A stretch of DNA of 64,000 nt from Limnoperna fortunei (Eukaryota > Mollusca > Bivalvia > Mytilida > Modiolidae): the NCBI GenBank assembly GCA_944474755.1, contig OX104113.1, positions 24,060,432 through 24,124,431 of the forward strand. Direction: 5' to 3'. The position numbers were made by a program, and so were the translations under genes. The notes below the pieces were generated by a model. It was not told where the DNA came from. It was given only the letters and a program-made list of their open reading frames with translations, and did not search any database. This document shows, piece by piece, positions 13,801 to 21,631 of this stretch; position 1 is the first letter of the stretch; each line of letters begins with the position of its first letter.

Positions 13801-16800
13801 ATGTCCCATCTAGGAAAGTTGGGGGACATTAGTCTGTTTGTTCATTGGTCAATCTATCCAACCTCAGGTTTACCTTAGGGTTGAACTTTTTTTATGAAGA
13901 TGACTTCACATCTGTGTAAAACTTGATACATAGTTAAGAAATGATGAGATCTCTTCACTGGCTGCAGAGATGTGCTAAATATTTCGTGCTTGAGTTAACT
14001 TAGAAAAAGGGGGTTGTTTACCAGTATGTGCAATCTGGACATAAGTGTCACCAAGACAGATTTTCGGTTTTTTTATTATTAAATCAAAATATTTCTGGAA
14101 TTGATTGAGATGAATAGAATCATAACCATATAAACTGTCGTGTCTTTGTGATAATAATTAGAAAGAAGTTTCATTGTGCATTAACAGGTACAGTTAGTGG
14201 AAAGTGAGTATGTTTCCCATCATGTTGAAGATGTTGTCAAGTGGTCTGCATCTGGTACCCTTGAGTATACTATGGCTGGTTACTTTTCATACCCTCCATT
14301 GCCAACATCACTAACTGAATTGCAATCTTACTATAAGGACCTACAGGTAACTTACAGCAATCACTATATATGTCTTCATCTACAGAAAAAGAAAAAAATC
14401 AACCATACAAGGAGTACAGTAGTCCCCCTCTTATAATACCACCCCATCTGAGTCATGAAAGTGGTCTTATAATAGTGGTGGTCTTTCTTTAGGGGATACA
14501 ATTTATACAGGTTTATAGAGCTTGGTTGGTTGATTAGCTGCAAAAGCTGTGAAGTGATCAAGAATCACACAAAATAAGTATTTGTATTTTATTATTCAGT
14601 ATAAATAAAAATAAAAAGAATTCATGCAGTTTTTATCTGTTAAAAATGTGTAATGATAATATAACACTTCCAATTCTTCTTAACAGTGAATGTTTCTGTT
14701 CCTGTTTCATCTGCATTATGGTTGTTTTTTTCACTTATTGTCTGCCCAGGTCCCACTTCATAGTTTATTAAGGTTCCGTCTAATTTGGAAAAATCTAGGT
14801 TTTTCTCTGTTTCCAGTTTCCCAAGTTTTTGACATAGTTTGTAATAAATTTTGATTTATGATTATGTTGGTACATTGTACTATTATCTCCTTGCTGAATA
14901 TTTCAGTCTTGTAATAAACCAAATTTCCGTTATGCCGAAATCAAACTGATCTTCCATATCCTACTTGTTTTCTCCTTTAATCCAGTTTAAGAACTTTTCT
15001 TTTACACGATTTTGACATTTTGTTTACCTGTTTTTGAACCGTTTCTGAACTGGTTTACTATAATAAAACCAAATCTCATTCTGTTCGAGACTTCCAAAAT
15101 AAACATCCGGTCAGTAAAATGGTCGTAGGTGAGGGGAATTTATGTTGTTGTGTTAAAAAATATGTGGTCGCTGGTCGCGTTTGAGGGGTGGTCATTAGCA
15201 AGAGGTAATTTTATGTTAGAAACACTTAATGCATCAGGGTTTTGGCCGGATAAAGCCGGTGGTCGCTGGCGAAGGGATCATATAAAAGGGGGACTACTGT
15301 AATTGGAAGTAAAAGAAAAGCTGAGTTGTTAAAAAAATTAATGAACTGCTGATAGAAATTTAGATGGCAGCAGTTGTATCTGACTGTAATTGAATTACAT
15401 AAATTCAGCATAAAGTCAATGAACTAAATGATCCAAAAAGTTGAATCATCAAGTTTATTTTGCATATGTTTACAAAATTATAACATATTACTGATAACTT
15501 TTTATCTTCCAGATTACAACAAGTGACGATATTAGGACAGAAATTGATAAACTATGCTACAAAGAGCATAAAAGATTGTTTGTGCAATGTAAATTGGTTT
15601 ATATACTTTATTTCCCAGCATTTATTACTAGTAGGTAGGGTATTACATTATACTTGTTTTGTTTGATGCCATTTTCTGCATTTTTTCATCTCTATCATGG
15701 CATCCAGTTTTTATTAGGGCGGCCTGTCAATACCAACAAACTTTGGCTCGAAACCTGGCAATCTTTGTCAGTTAAGGTTGGAAGTCTTGCAAAACCTGCC
15801 CACTCTAAGTCTGAAACTGACAACAAACTGGTGATCAACTGTAGATGACTAACTACCTTAACCACTCAACTTATTAGATATTGATAGGTTTCATTTTTGT
15901 TTAATTAATTTACTTGAAACCTTCTGTGGAACCTAAAACTTATTTGTAAAGAAAGATTTATATGCAGCTGGTGGTTCTGTTTGTTAGGTTTTCAGCACTT
16001 AAACACACAGTTATTGACAAAGATTTGTATTGTTTCATTTCAGGATGGAAGCAAGACAGGTAGTGTATAGTTATTTTACATTTTAACTTTTTTCAGTCCA
16101 ATAAAAAAAATTGTCATCACTTTGCCCCACCTTTTTTACTAATTGCATCATTTTTAGAAATAAACAAGTGTGGACTGTTATCATGCTCACAAAGGGATCT
16201 CCTGAATAATATCCGACAGCAACGAAAATTCTTCATGCACATCTACATATGATTTACTTCCTGCATGTAAAGTTTCATCAAAATTTGTCAAATTGTTTAG
16301 GAGTTGCACTTACGAGGTCTCCCACTGAATACTATATAAAAAAAGTCTCCGTCTAATTATCTCCCCTGAATAATATCCGACTGCAACGAAAATTCTTCGT
16401 GCACATCTACATATGATGTACTTCCTTCATGTTAAGTTTTATCAAAATCTGTCAAGCGGTTTAGGAGTAGAAGCGCTTACAAGTGATGTGGACAGATGGA
16501 CATACAGACAGGGTGATTCCTATATATAAAAATGAGATTTTTTATTTAAGCCAAATTGCAGCAAAGTCAAACTTAGCTCATTTGATGATAGGTGGTGTTG
16601 GGTCAACTTTTGGATTTTGGACACAATCTCAAATTTTGTTTACACCTTGACTTGAAGTTAGGCCTGTTAACTGATGTTTTTATTGATTTCCTAACATTAA
16701 CGTAAGCCCTATAGATTAGACAAATAGCTTTAATTTGATACAATAGGGGTCAAGTATGAGATATGCAATCTTTGTCTTATTAAACAAAATTTGAAACATG

Positions 16801-19800
16801 TGCAGTAAAATTGTTTTAGGATTATGCCCCTTAATTATGTGCAAAATGATGTTTTCATTGGTTACAAATAGGGCTCCACCAACAGTAACGCCTAGCTCAT
16901 CACCATATGACAGATAGAGGCCTTAGCTGGGGGTTGTCAGCTTATAATTATTATATAGAAAGTGTGGCCACAGATCATAGTGGATGCTGCTTAAGAAGGC
17001 TAAACTGTCTCTCCCTACCCAAATCTTCATACTCTCCAGTGGATGCTGGCAGCAGAAGTTTCTTGTCTATTAAAAGTAGCTGAAGACAGATAATATATGT
17101 CACATTTACTACAACTCTAAAAAAAAAATGTTATAAAAAGTTGGCTTTGTGAAAGTGCACCCGAGTGTGGGCAGTGCAATAGTTATAATTCTCAGTGGAC
17201 ATGGAGGGGTTCAAATAAATTTTGTGCTGCAATTTTCGTCAACATGGCAAATGTTTTTAGATGCATATTTACACTTGATTTAAACCATACACAATTTCAG
17301 TTGTAATTTACATTTTACAAAACAAAACTTTTTTTACTAGTTAAGCAATGGAAACTCATCTTGAGCCTGTACGATTTAGCCAGGTTACACTAAGTGCAAA
17401 GCTTGGTTATAGTATGGTTAAGTCAGCCAGGCAGGGAAAATTAGTATTTTGTGCAGCTATCTCCTCCTGCAGCTTTCAATCCATAATATTGAAGTTGTGC
17501 ACCTATTATAGTGAAATTGTTTCAAAATTTTTTTCTTATTTTCCAGACTTGGAAACTTAGTTCTTTTTTAGCAAATTTTACAGAAGTTCTTTTTTTAGCA
17601 AATTTTACAGAAGAGTATAAATTTTTTCTGTAATCAGCTCCTGCACACAGATCCATGAAACTTTACAGAAAGCTTTTTCAAACATATTAAAGTTGTGCAC
17701 TTACTGTTATCTAATTCTTCTAAGAACTTTTTCCATTTTTTCAACTAAGGAACTTGGTCTTAATTGTTTTTGTGCAAATTTTATGCATGAGCATACTGTG
17801 TTTTTAATTTCAATCATCTACTCCTATAGTTTTTGAGATAGGCCCTAAATGTTCATCTTTAACAAATTGTCAACTATACCCCATTTATTTAGGCACTTGC
17901 TTTCAAACCTGCCTTTTGTGATATTAATGTTTATTCCTATTAATTACTAATGACTGTGTTTGATTTATTTTTCAGGACAGTAAAAAGTATCAGGAGATGG
18001 TAGTTAATGAACATTTATATCATTACAATGAAGAGCAAATAGGTGACAAAGTAAACCCACCATTTATATACAGATATAACAGAGAGCATATACAGAATCT
18101 GTTGGAATTTCCTTCCTTGTTCAGTAGGGATGCTGTTGTTTCAGATCTGGGTAAGCGAGGCTCTTCTGCTTAAGGCTATCATACTTACTTGGCCAATAGC
18201 TGATTTATAACTAAAACATTTTACCTTATCTTAAGAGCCATTTGAACTGTTGTCACCCTATAGTCATCTGTTGTTTTTTTTTTGTTTTTTTTTTTTGTAT
18301 GGCTTTTACATTGCTCCTCTGAACATTAAAAATTAATGTTTCTGTGATTGTTCACAATTCAGCATTTGTTTGCACATCAGATGTAAAATACCACTGTGCC
18401 CATTACTTAGATCTGATTATACCTGCTTTGAAGAAGAGGGTGGAGGGGTATATTGGTTTACCCTTGTTCCTTCGTCTGTTCATCCATCTATAACAATAAT
18501 ATCTGACACAGATTTCTAAGCAACTATAGGATGCAGAATCTGTAACTATGCATGGTAGGATGACAATATTTGGTATATAGGTTGCTGATGAATAGTACTT
18601 GACTGTCTGGTAGGTTCACCTGACCTTGACCTCAATTTCATGGTCATGTGCCTACACTAAAGTTTTGGTATTAGGACAGTTCCTCTTTAACCATGCATGG
18701 TAGGATGATATTTGGTATATAAGTTGCTGATGAATAGTACATGACTGTCTGGTAGGTGTCACCTGACCTTGACCTCAATTTCATGGTCCTGCACCTACAC
18801 TAAAGTTTTGGTATTAGGACAGTTCCTCTTTAACCATGCATGATAGGATGATATTTGGTATATAAGTTGCTGATGAATAGTACATGACTGTCTGGTAGGT
18901 TCACCTGACCTTGACCTCAATTTCATGGTCCTGCGCCTACACTAAAGTTTTGGTATTAGGACGGTTCCTCTTTAACCATGCATGGTAGGATGATATTTGG
19001 TATATAAGTTGCTGATAAATAGTACATGACTGTCTGGTAGGTGTCACCTGACCTTGACCTCAATTTCATGGTCCTGCGCCTACACTAAAGTTTTGGTATT
19101 AGGACAGTTCCTCTTTAACCATGCATGGTAGGATGATATTTGGTATATAAGTTGCTGATGAATAGGACATGACTGTCTGGTAGGTTCACCTGACCTTGAC
19201 CTCAATTTCATAGTCCTGCGCCTACACTAAAGTTTTGGTATTAGGACAGTTCCTCTTTAACCATGCATGGTAGGATGATATTTGGTATATAAGTTGCTGA
19301 TGAATAGTACATGACTGTCTGGTAGGTTCACCTGACCTTGACCTCAATTTCATGGTCCTGCGCCTACATTTTGGTATTAGGACAGTTCCTCTTTAACCAT
19401 GCATGGTAGGATGATATTTGGTATATAATTTGCTGATGAATAGTACATGACTGTCTGGTAGTAGCTATGTTGATGAAGCTCCTTTTTCTTAATAGACAGA
19501 GCTACAATGAGGTCCCATTACTCGTAATGGAGCAAAAACACTCATGGGATTTATACATATTTTCCGCTATTAGACCGCTAATATTTGTTTCCTTTCTCAG
19601 CCATTCAGCTGATATTTCTACAATGTCTAATTAAATAATTTTAACACTTTTTCGTAATCATCGCATTGTTGACAAAATTGAAATTTTGGAGTGTATAATT
19701 GTAGAATCGTATCTGTAAAAATTTGATCCCAGCTAATGCAATAAATCCGGACAACTTGATCCAGATGAACATTTTTTACCAAATCAATTCAGAAATTATG

Positions 19801-21631
19801 CGCTTCAGAAATTCTAATTTTGACAACAATGCAATGATTACAAATAAAGTGTTCTGTAACAAATAAGGTGTTGGAAAAATATCAGTTAAACTTCAATGAC
19901 ATTAAAAGTATGTAGAAACAGGGAAACAGTTTAATAGCTGATTATATGCATAAAACCCCCAGGTGTGAATCACTCCTGGATTGCACATTAATGGGACCTC
20001 TTTGTAGCTCTGTCCATTTAAAAAAAGGCTAGTCTGGTAGGTGTCACCTGACATTGACCTCAATTTCACAGTCCAGTGGCTGGGTTAAAGTTTTTGGATT
20101 AGGTCAGTTTCTCTGTAACCATTCATTGTATATTATAAATGATAACAATTTAATGCTTTTTATGTGATGCTAACAACATACTTTTTTTTTACTGATGCGG
20201 AATGCAGGCAAGATATTTTTCTGTGTCCCCACTTGTGGAATTGTTAAAAGAATTTTTTTCCCCGGCAACTGCAAGTTGGGGGCATATTGTTTTACCATCT
20301 GTAATTCCCTCTGTTCGTCATCTGCCCCAAGTGTTTTCCTAATATTTGTAGATATTATCTGATTTTGGTATGTGACTCTGCAGTTATAAGTTACAGATCA
20401 AGTTAACATTGTGTTCGACTCAGCTAATATTTCAGGACATTTCAGGCCTTAATATTCAGGAATTATTTTTATGAATGCATGTAGATATCAAGCTAATTTT
20501 TGTTATGTGAGTCTAAAGTGAAGAGTTACACTTACAGACAGATTAAGTTTACCTTTCGTTCCCTTCCTTTTTTAAAGGAATTCTGGACCATGGACTTCGA
20601 AAATTTTATCAAAATTAGTTTTTTCTATAATAGTACATGAAGGCAAAAACTTTATACTGCCATATATCAAGAATATCCCAAGATAGACATTTGATTCTAG
20701 CACACACATTTAAGTCTATGCACATTTTTATACCTCTCCAAACTCATGTAGAGGCTTCATATGTATCTCCCAGACAAAATCAACATTTCCAAGGTTGTCT
20801 TCATATGTATCTCCCAGACAAAATCAACATTTCCAAGGTTATCTTCTTTACTATCAAGCATAATACATGTACAGCTTTGTTCAGTTGGATTGTGTGGACA
20901 TCATATGTATCTCCCAGACACAATTTGCGATATTGCTATTTAAATATCAGTTATAATAGAGCTGTGTCAGCTAAAGGAATGGGGGAATGGGGGCAACCTG
21001 TAAGTTTGACAAAAAAGGTACTTATGCTGTGTAATCAACTCATTGTTTTCAACTCAGATCCCTGAAACTTCACACAAAGAATTCTACAAAATTAAAAGTT
21101 GTGCACCTGCTATTATTAAATGGTAATATTTTTCTATTTTCCCAGACTTGGGAACTTAGTAATATTTAGCAACTTTTGCAGAATACAGTACGTTTAAAAT
21201 AATAAACTCCTCGTACAGTTATAGATATATAATTAACACATGTTCCAATAATTGAGGCATATGCTTTGCCACTTATCCATGTCATACTTGCTAGTTTAAT
21301 TTACATTATGTGCTATATTTGTTATGCAGAAACAGCCCATGGATGTAATGGATATTTCCTACTCTACTGGTCAGGACTGAATACAAAAGTCCTCATTCCT
21401 ACTATATGGACAAACAGTGACATTCTGAAACCAGAAGATAAACTAGAAAATCTTATGTGTTCAAGTATTAAATCTCTCACAGGAAGCCAAATATTGACAG
21501 AAAGAGAGATTACTCAGATCATTACATCAGCCAAGGAGTGTGAATCTCATAGATTTTTATTGGTGCTTGATATATACAAAGCTGACTGGAAACAAACTGA
21601 GATTGTTTTAAATGCAGCCTACAAAATTTGA
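4663..21631 (+). CDS. RADX: RADX homologue, RPA1-related ssDNA-binding protein (14 exons, N-terminus missing)
   Basis: Fourteen exons splice into one continuous frame of 675 codons plus stop, each with AG before and GT after, phases matching at every junction. The product matches vertebrate RADX (CXorf57) in order. There is an N-terminal OB-fold segment (TVTDRKSKRKVILDPELG) and a middle OB fold (FDRTGCATLVLWNSLCPEYY, then QVLFVQRFTVKKSF, compared from memory with vertebrate [11 protein letters not shown]..VKKSY). A third OB region follows (YICDITGVVTYVGR; ISRWMEMMDSTSSKTFI), then the YPP segment, and a C-terminal domain ending in LDIYKADW..IVLNAAYKI. RADX binds single-stranded DNA and restrains RAD51 at replication forks in the nucleus. 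The visible part is shorter than human RADX (about 855 residues) because the first exon is absent and the disordered linker is nearly missing. Assignment rests on remembered family sequence, not a search. Confidence 0.9.
4795..5226 (+). repeat. 54-bp minisatellite, 8 units, built from a RADX exon end plus its splice donor
   Basis: Eight head-to-tail units of 54 bp start at 4795, 4849, 4903, 4957, 5011, 5065, 5119 and 5173. Each holds the last 33 bp of exon a (CCTGAATTGGGCATCCTTGT and what follows), the junction GGACAG|GT and about 20 bp of intron. All eight junctions keep CAG|GT. Because 54 is divisible by 3 and sense and antisense frames avoid stops, long repetitive ORFs appear on both strands; these are artefacts of the repeat. 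Confidence 0.95.
5499..5628 (+). CDS. RADX: RADX exon b
   Basis: 130 bp, phase 0 in and phase 1 out. It continues the first OB region (LFEGYCIQLEKCSVKYDE..RTFLIVHQLSLI), aligning with the human stretch that ends IGQGILCIDNVHC. Acceptor TTTTACAG, donor AAAAT|GTAGGT. Confidence 0.88.
6104..6241 (+). CDS. RADX: RADX exon c
   Basis: 138 bp, phase 1 in and out. It encodes an acidic linker (SEITDIPWCDDCDDIEKS) and then PLSSSRGYFLNVWSSVELEG, comparable with the human PLRGGKSHYLALWN segment. Acceptor CTGTAG, donor AAAAAAG|GTTGAC. Confidence 0.83.
6242..8284. other. RADX intron c/d
   Basis: About 2 kb of AT-rich intron. A direct repeat near 7036-7100 and 7240-7310 shares CGTTTTCGATGTT and GATTAAGTAAAA-type phrases. 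A small SINE-like scrap sits at 8125-8180 (CTTCCTCCCCCAATAA). A 91-codon open frame at 6575-6850 starts after CTTTTTCAG-like sequence but has no recognisable homologue and is not called a gene. Confidence 0.45.
8285..8463 (+). CDS. RADX: RADX exon d
   Basis: 179 bp, phase 1 in and phase 0 out. It encodes LYTIKEISTSWRHLKCPPIL and KVLCKKRILHYAKPSKNDK, matching the RADX segment before the central OB fold ([20 protein letters not shown] type). Acceptor ATCCTGTAG, donor TTACAG|GTATAG. Confidence 0.9.
8783..8917. repeat. 45-bp tandem repeat, 3 copies, in RADX intron d/e
   Basis: Three exact or near-exact copies of a 45-bp unit beginning GAGTGGTGTTTGTTTAATTC. The unit length is divisible by 3, giving a short repetitive ORF that is not taken as a gene. 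Confidence 0.9.
9038..9117 (+). CDS. RADX: RADX exon e (central OB fold)
   Basis: 80 bp, phase 0 in and phase 2 out. It encodes AHLTVFDRTGCATLVLWNSL and CPEYYH, the best conserved RADX block (human [20 protein letters not shown]). Acceptor TTTTCTAG, donor CATAG|GTTAGT. Confidence 0.93.
9300..9428 (+). mobile_element. SINE 3' fragment
   Basis: Plus-strand copy of the shared SINE 3' domain: CTGGTACTCTGGCTTTCTCC, AACTAAAACTGG, then AATTGCTAAAAGTGGTG and CACTCAAACAAAC. It lies between RADX exons e and f and has no tRNA head. Confidence 0.6.
9504..9743 (+). CDS. RADX: RADX exon f
   Basis: 240 bp, phase 2 in and out. It completes the R of HR|LQEGQVLFVQRFTVKKSF and continues YDIDINLNSHHP..IQFSFVQRKDL, matching the second half of the central OB fold in vertebrate RADX. 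Acceptor TTTTGAAG, donor TTTAGG|GTAAGC. Confidence 0.93.
10463..10542 (+). CDS. RADX: RADX exon g
   Basis: 80 bp, phase 2 in and phase 1 out. Encodes CFPNDYICDITGVVTYVGRF plus YREKMT, aligning with human NCICDVIGLLVFVGRV, the start of the third OB region. Acceptor CAAACAG, donor GACAG|GTAATT. Confidence 0.93.
10731..11578. mobile_element. Non-autonomous TIR element (MITE) in RADX intron g/h
   Basis: About 848 bp bounded by inverted ends: left CCGTACATACTCGCACATAA, right the reverse complement of CCGTAGATGCTCGCTTAAAA, each flanked by TA. Subterminal phrases (ACTTATACG, ACTTATATGC, GACTTTTAAGCGAG) repeat in both orientations. No transposase is encoded. The TA flanks suggest a Tc1/mariner-type mover; the family is not identified. 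Confidence 0.75.
12086..12192 (+). CDS. RADX: RADX exon h
   Basis: 107 bp, phase 1 in and phase 0 out. Encodes KSGNDLGGFWISRWMEMMDS and TSSKTFILHIYRPAE; compare human [26 protein letters not shown]. Acceptor CACTTCAG, donor GCAGAG|GTACAT. Confidence 0.93.
12193..13434. other. RADX intron h/i
   Basis: About 1.2 kb, AT-rich. Open frames on the minus strand (12496-13151) have no recognisable content. No repeat boundary was clear. Confidence 0.4.
13435..13569 (+). CDS. RADX: RADX exon i
   Basis: 135 bp, phase 0 at both ends. Encodes EVYAKIHPGVVLVCRHMRIV and NRSVYLTSTGFTC, matching the end of the third OB region (human VCTQLKVVRN..LLYLTTTNESGVF). The donor was set at TTGT|GTAAGT, because the overlapping donor four bases later breaks the frame with exon j. 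Confidence 0.88.
14188..14346 (+). CDS. RADX: RADX exon j
   Basis: 159 bp, phase 0. Encodes VQLVESEYVSHHVEDVVKWS and MAGYFSYPPLPTSLTELQSY. The GYFSYPPLP phrase equals human GGYYPYPPVP. Acceptor TTAACAG, donor CTACAG|GTAACT. Confidence 0.92.
14417..15299. mobile_element. MITE with CAGTAGTCCCC ends in RADX intron j/k
   Basis: About 883 bp. The left end is CAGTAGTCCCCCTCTTATAA and the right end is the inverse of CAGTAGTCCCCCTTTTATAT, each flanked by TA (14415-14416 and 15300-15301). Inner GGTGGTC and GGTCGCTGG phrases repeat near the ends. CAGTAGTCCCC-type ends with a TA target resemble pogo/Tigger-like Tc1/mariner elements (family knowledge). No transposase frame survives. Confidence 0.82.
15513..15634 (+). 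CDS. RADX: RADX exon k
   Basis: 122 bp, phase 0 in and phase 2 out. Encodes DDIRTEIDKLCYKEHKRLFV, aligning with human EVRKEIEDLQYREQKRIAI. The 3' edge is less sure: the donor at TAGTAG|GTAGGG keeps frame with the following 16-nt exon, while an earlier GT at 15631 is out of phase with it. Confidence 0.78.
15660..15873 (-). mobile_element. Mollusc-type SINE, minus strand
   Basis: Reverse-oriented copy with both halves: 3' domain (GGCATCCAGTTTTTATTAGG), central GAAACCTGGCAATCTTTGTC, and a decayed tRNA-like head ending AACTACCTTAACCACTCAAC, the inverse of a GTTGAGTGGTTAAGGTAGTT A-box region. In RADX intron k/l. Confidence 0.7.
16044..16059 (+). CDS. RADX: RADX micro-exon l (16 nt)
   Basis: A candidate 16-nt exon, TTTCAG|GATGGAAGCAAGACAG|GTAGTG, that joins exons k and m in frame and adds RMEARQ. 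Good splice signals and exact phase support it; its tiny size makes it provisional. Confidence 0.55.
16198..16513. repeat. Dispersed repeat, two direct units of about 165 bp
   Basis: Two copies share CTGAATAATATCCGAC, GCAACGAAAATTCTTC and GCACATCTACATATGAT (starting near 16200 and 16368), followed by GTTTAGGAGT. It ends with GGACAGATGGACATACAGAC. Intronic in RADX, non-coding. Confidence 0.7.
17440..17840. repeat. Dispersed repeat of the GTGCACCTATTA type
   Basis: Two tandem-like units with TTGAAGTTGTGCACCTATTA, TTCCAGACTTGG and ATTTTACAGAAG phrases. Related sequence is seen at 21000-21230, 42000-42310 and more distantly at 51330-51650. No coding role; intron of RADX. Confidence 0.5.
17976..18150 (+). 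CDS. RADX: RADX exon m
   Basis: 175 bp, phase 0 in and phase 1 out. Encodes DSKKYQEMVVNEHLYHYNEE and FIYRYNREHIQNLLEFPSLF, comparable with the human [32 protein letters not shown] segment. Acceptor TTTTCAG, donor CTGG|GTAAGC. Confidence 0.87.
18545..19465. repeat. 143-bp tandem array (about 6.5 units) in RADX intron m/n
   Basis: Units recur every 142-143 bp; the anchor CCATGCATGGTAGGATGATA starts near 18691, 18834, 18976, 19119, 19261 and 19397. Each holds CACCTGACCTTGACCTCAAT, TTTCATGGTCCTG and TTTTGGTATTAGGACAG. Units are nearly identical apart from single-base changes and a short deletion near 19368. One more, diverged, unit lies beyond the MITE at 20033-20130. Confidence 0.92.
19466..20022. 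mobile_element. MITE inserted in the 143-bp array
   Basis: Inverted ends GACAGAGCTACAATGAGGTC (19495) and, inverted, GGACAGAGCTACAAAGAGGT (about 20015). The left side also holds the palindromic CCATTACTCGTAATGG. The same family recurs at 55634-56532. Non-autonomous; it separates the homogeneous array from a diverged last unit. Confidence 0.82.
20265..20610. repeat. Dispersed repeat, diverged direct units
   Basis: Begins CCCGGCAACTGCAAGTTGGG. Two diverged units share GTAGATAT..., TATGTGA(C/G)TCT and AGTTACA phrases. Low sequence agreement; intronic. Confidence 0.35.
20754..20930. repeat. 44-bp direct duplication plus a partial third copy
   Basis: CTTCATATGTATCTCCCAGA recurs at about 20754 and 20798, each followed by CAAAATCAACATTTCCAAGG, with a partial copy CATATGTATCTCCCAGACAC near 20901. 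Intron of RADX. Confidence 0.85.
21000..21230. repeat. Dispersed repeat related to 17.4 and 42.0 kb
   Basis: Shares GTGTAATCAACT, CTGAAACTTCACA and AAAGTTGTGCACCTGCTATT with the segment at 42000-42240, at about family-level similarity. Confidence 0.5.
21330..21631 (+). CDS. RADX: RADX exon n (last coding exon)
   Basis: 302 bp including TGA at 21629-21631. Encodes HGCNGYFLLYWSGLNTKVLI, NSDILKPEDKLENLMCSSIK and a tail SHRFLLVLDIYKADW..IVLNAAYKI. It aligns with the human C-terminus ([40 protein letters not shown]). Acceptor TTATGCAG. Confidence 0.92.
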
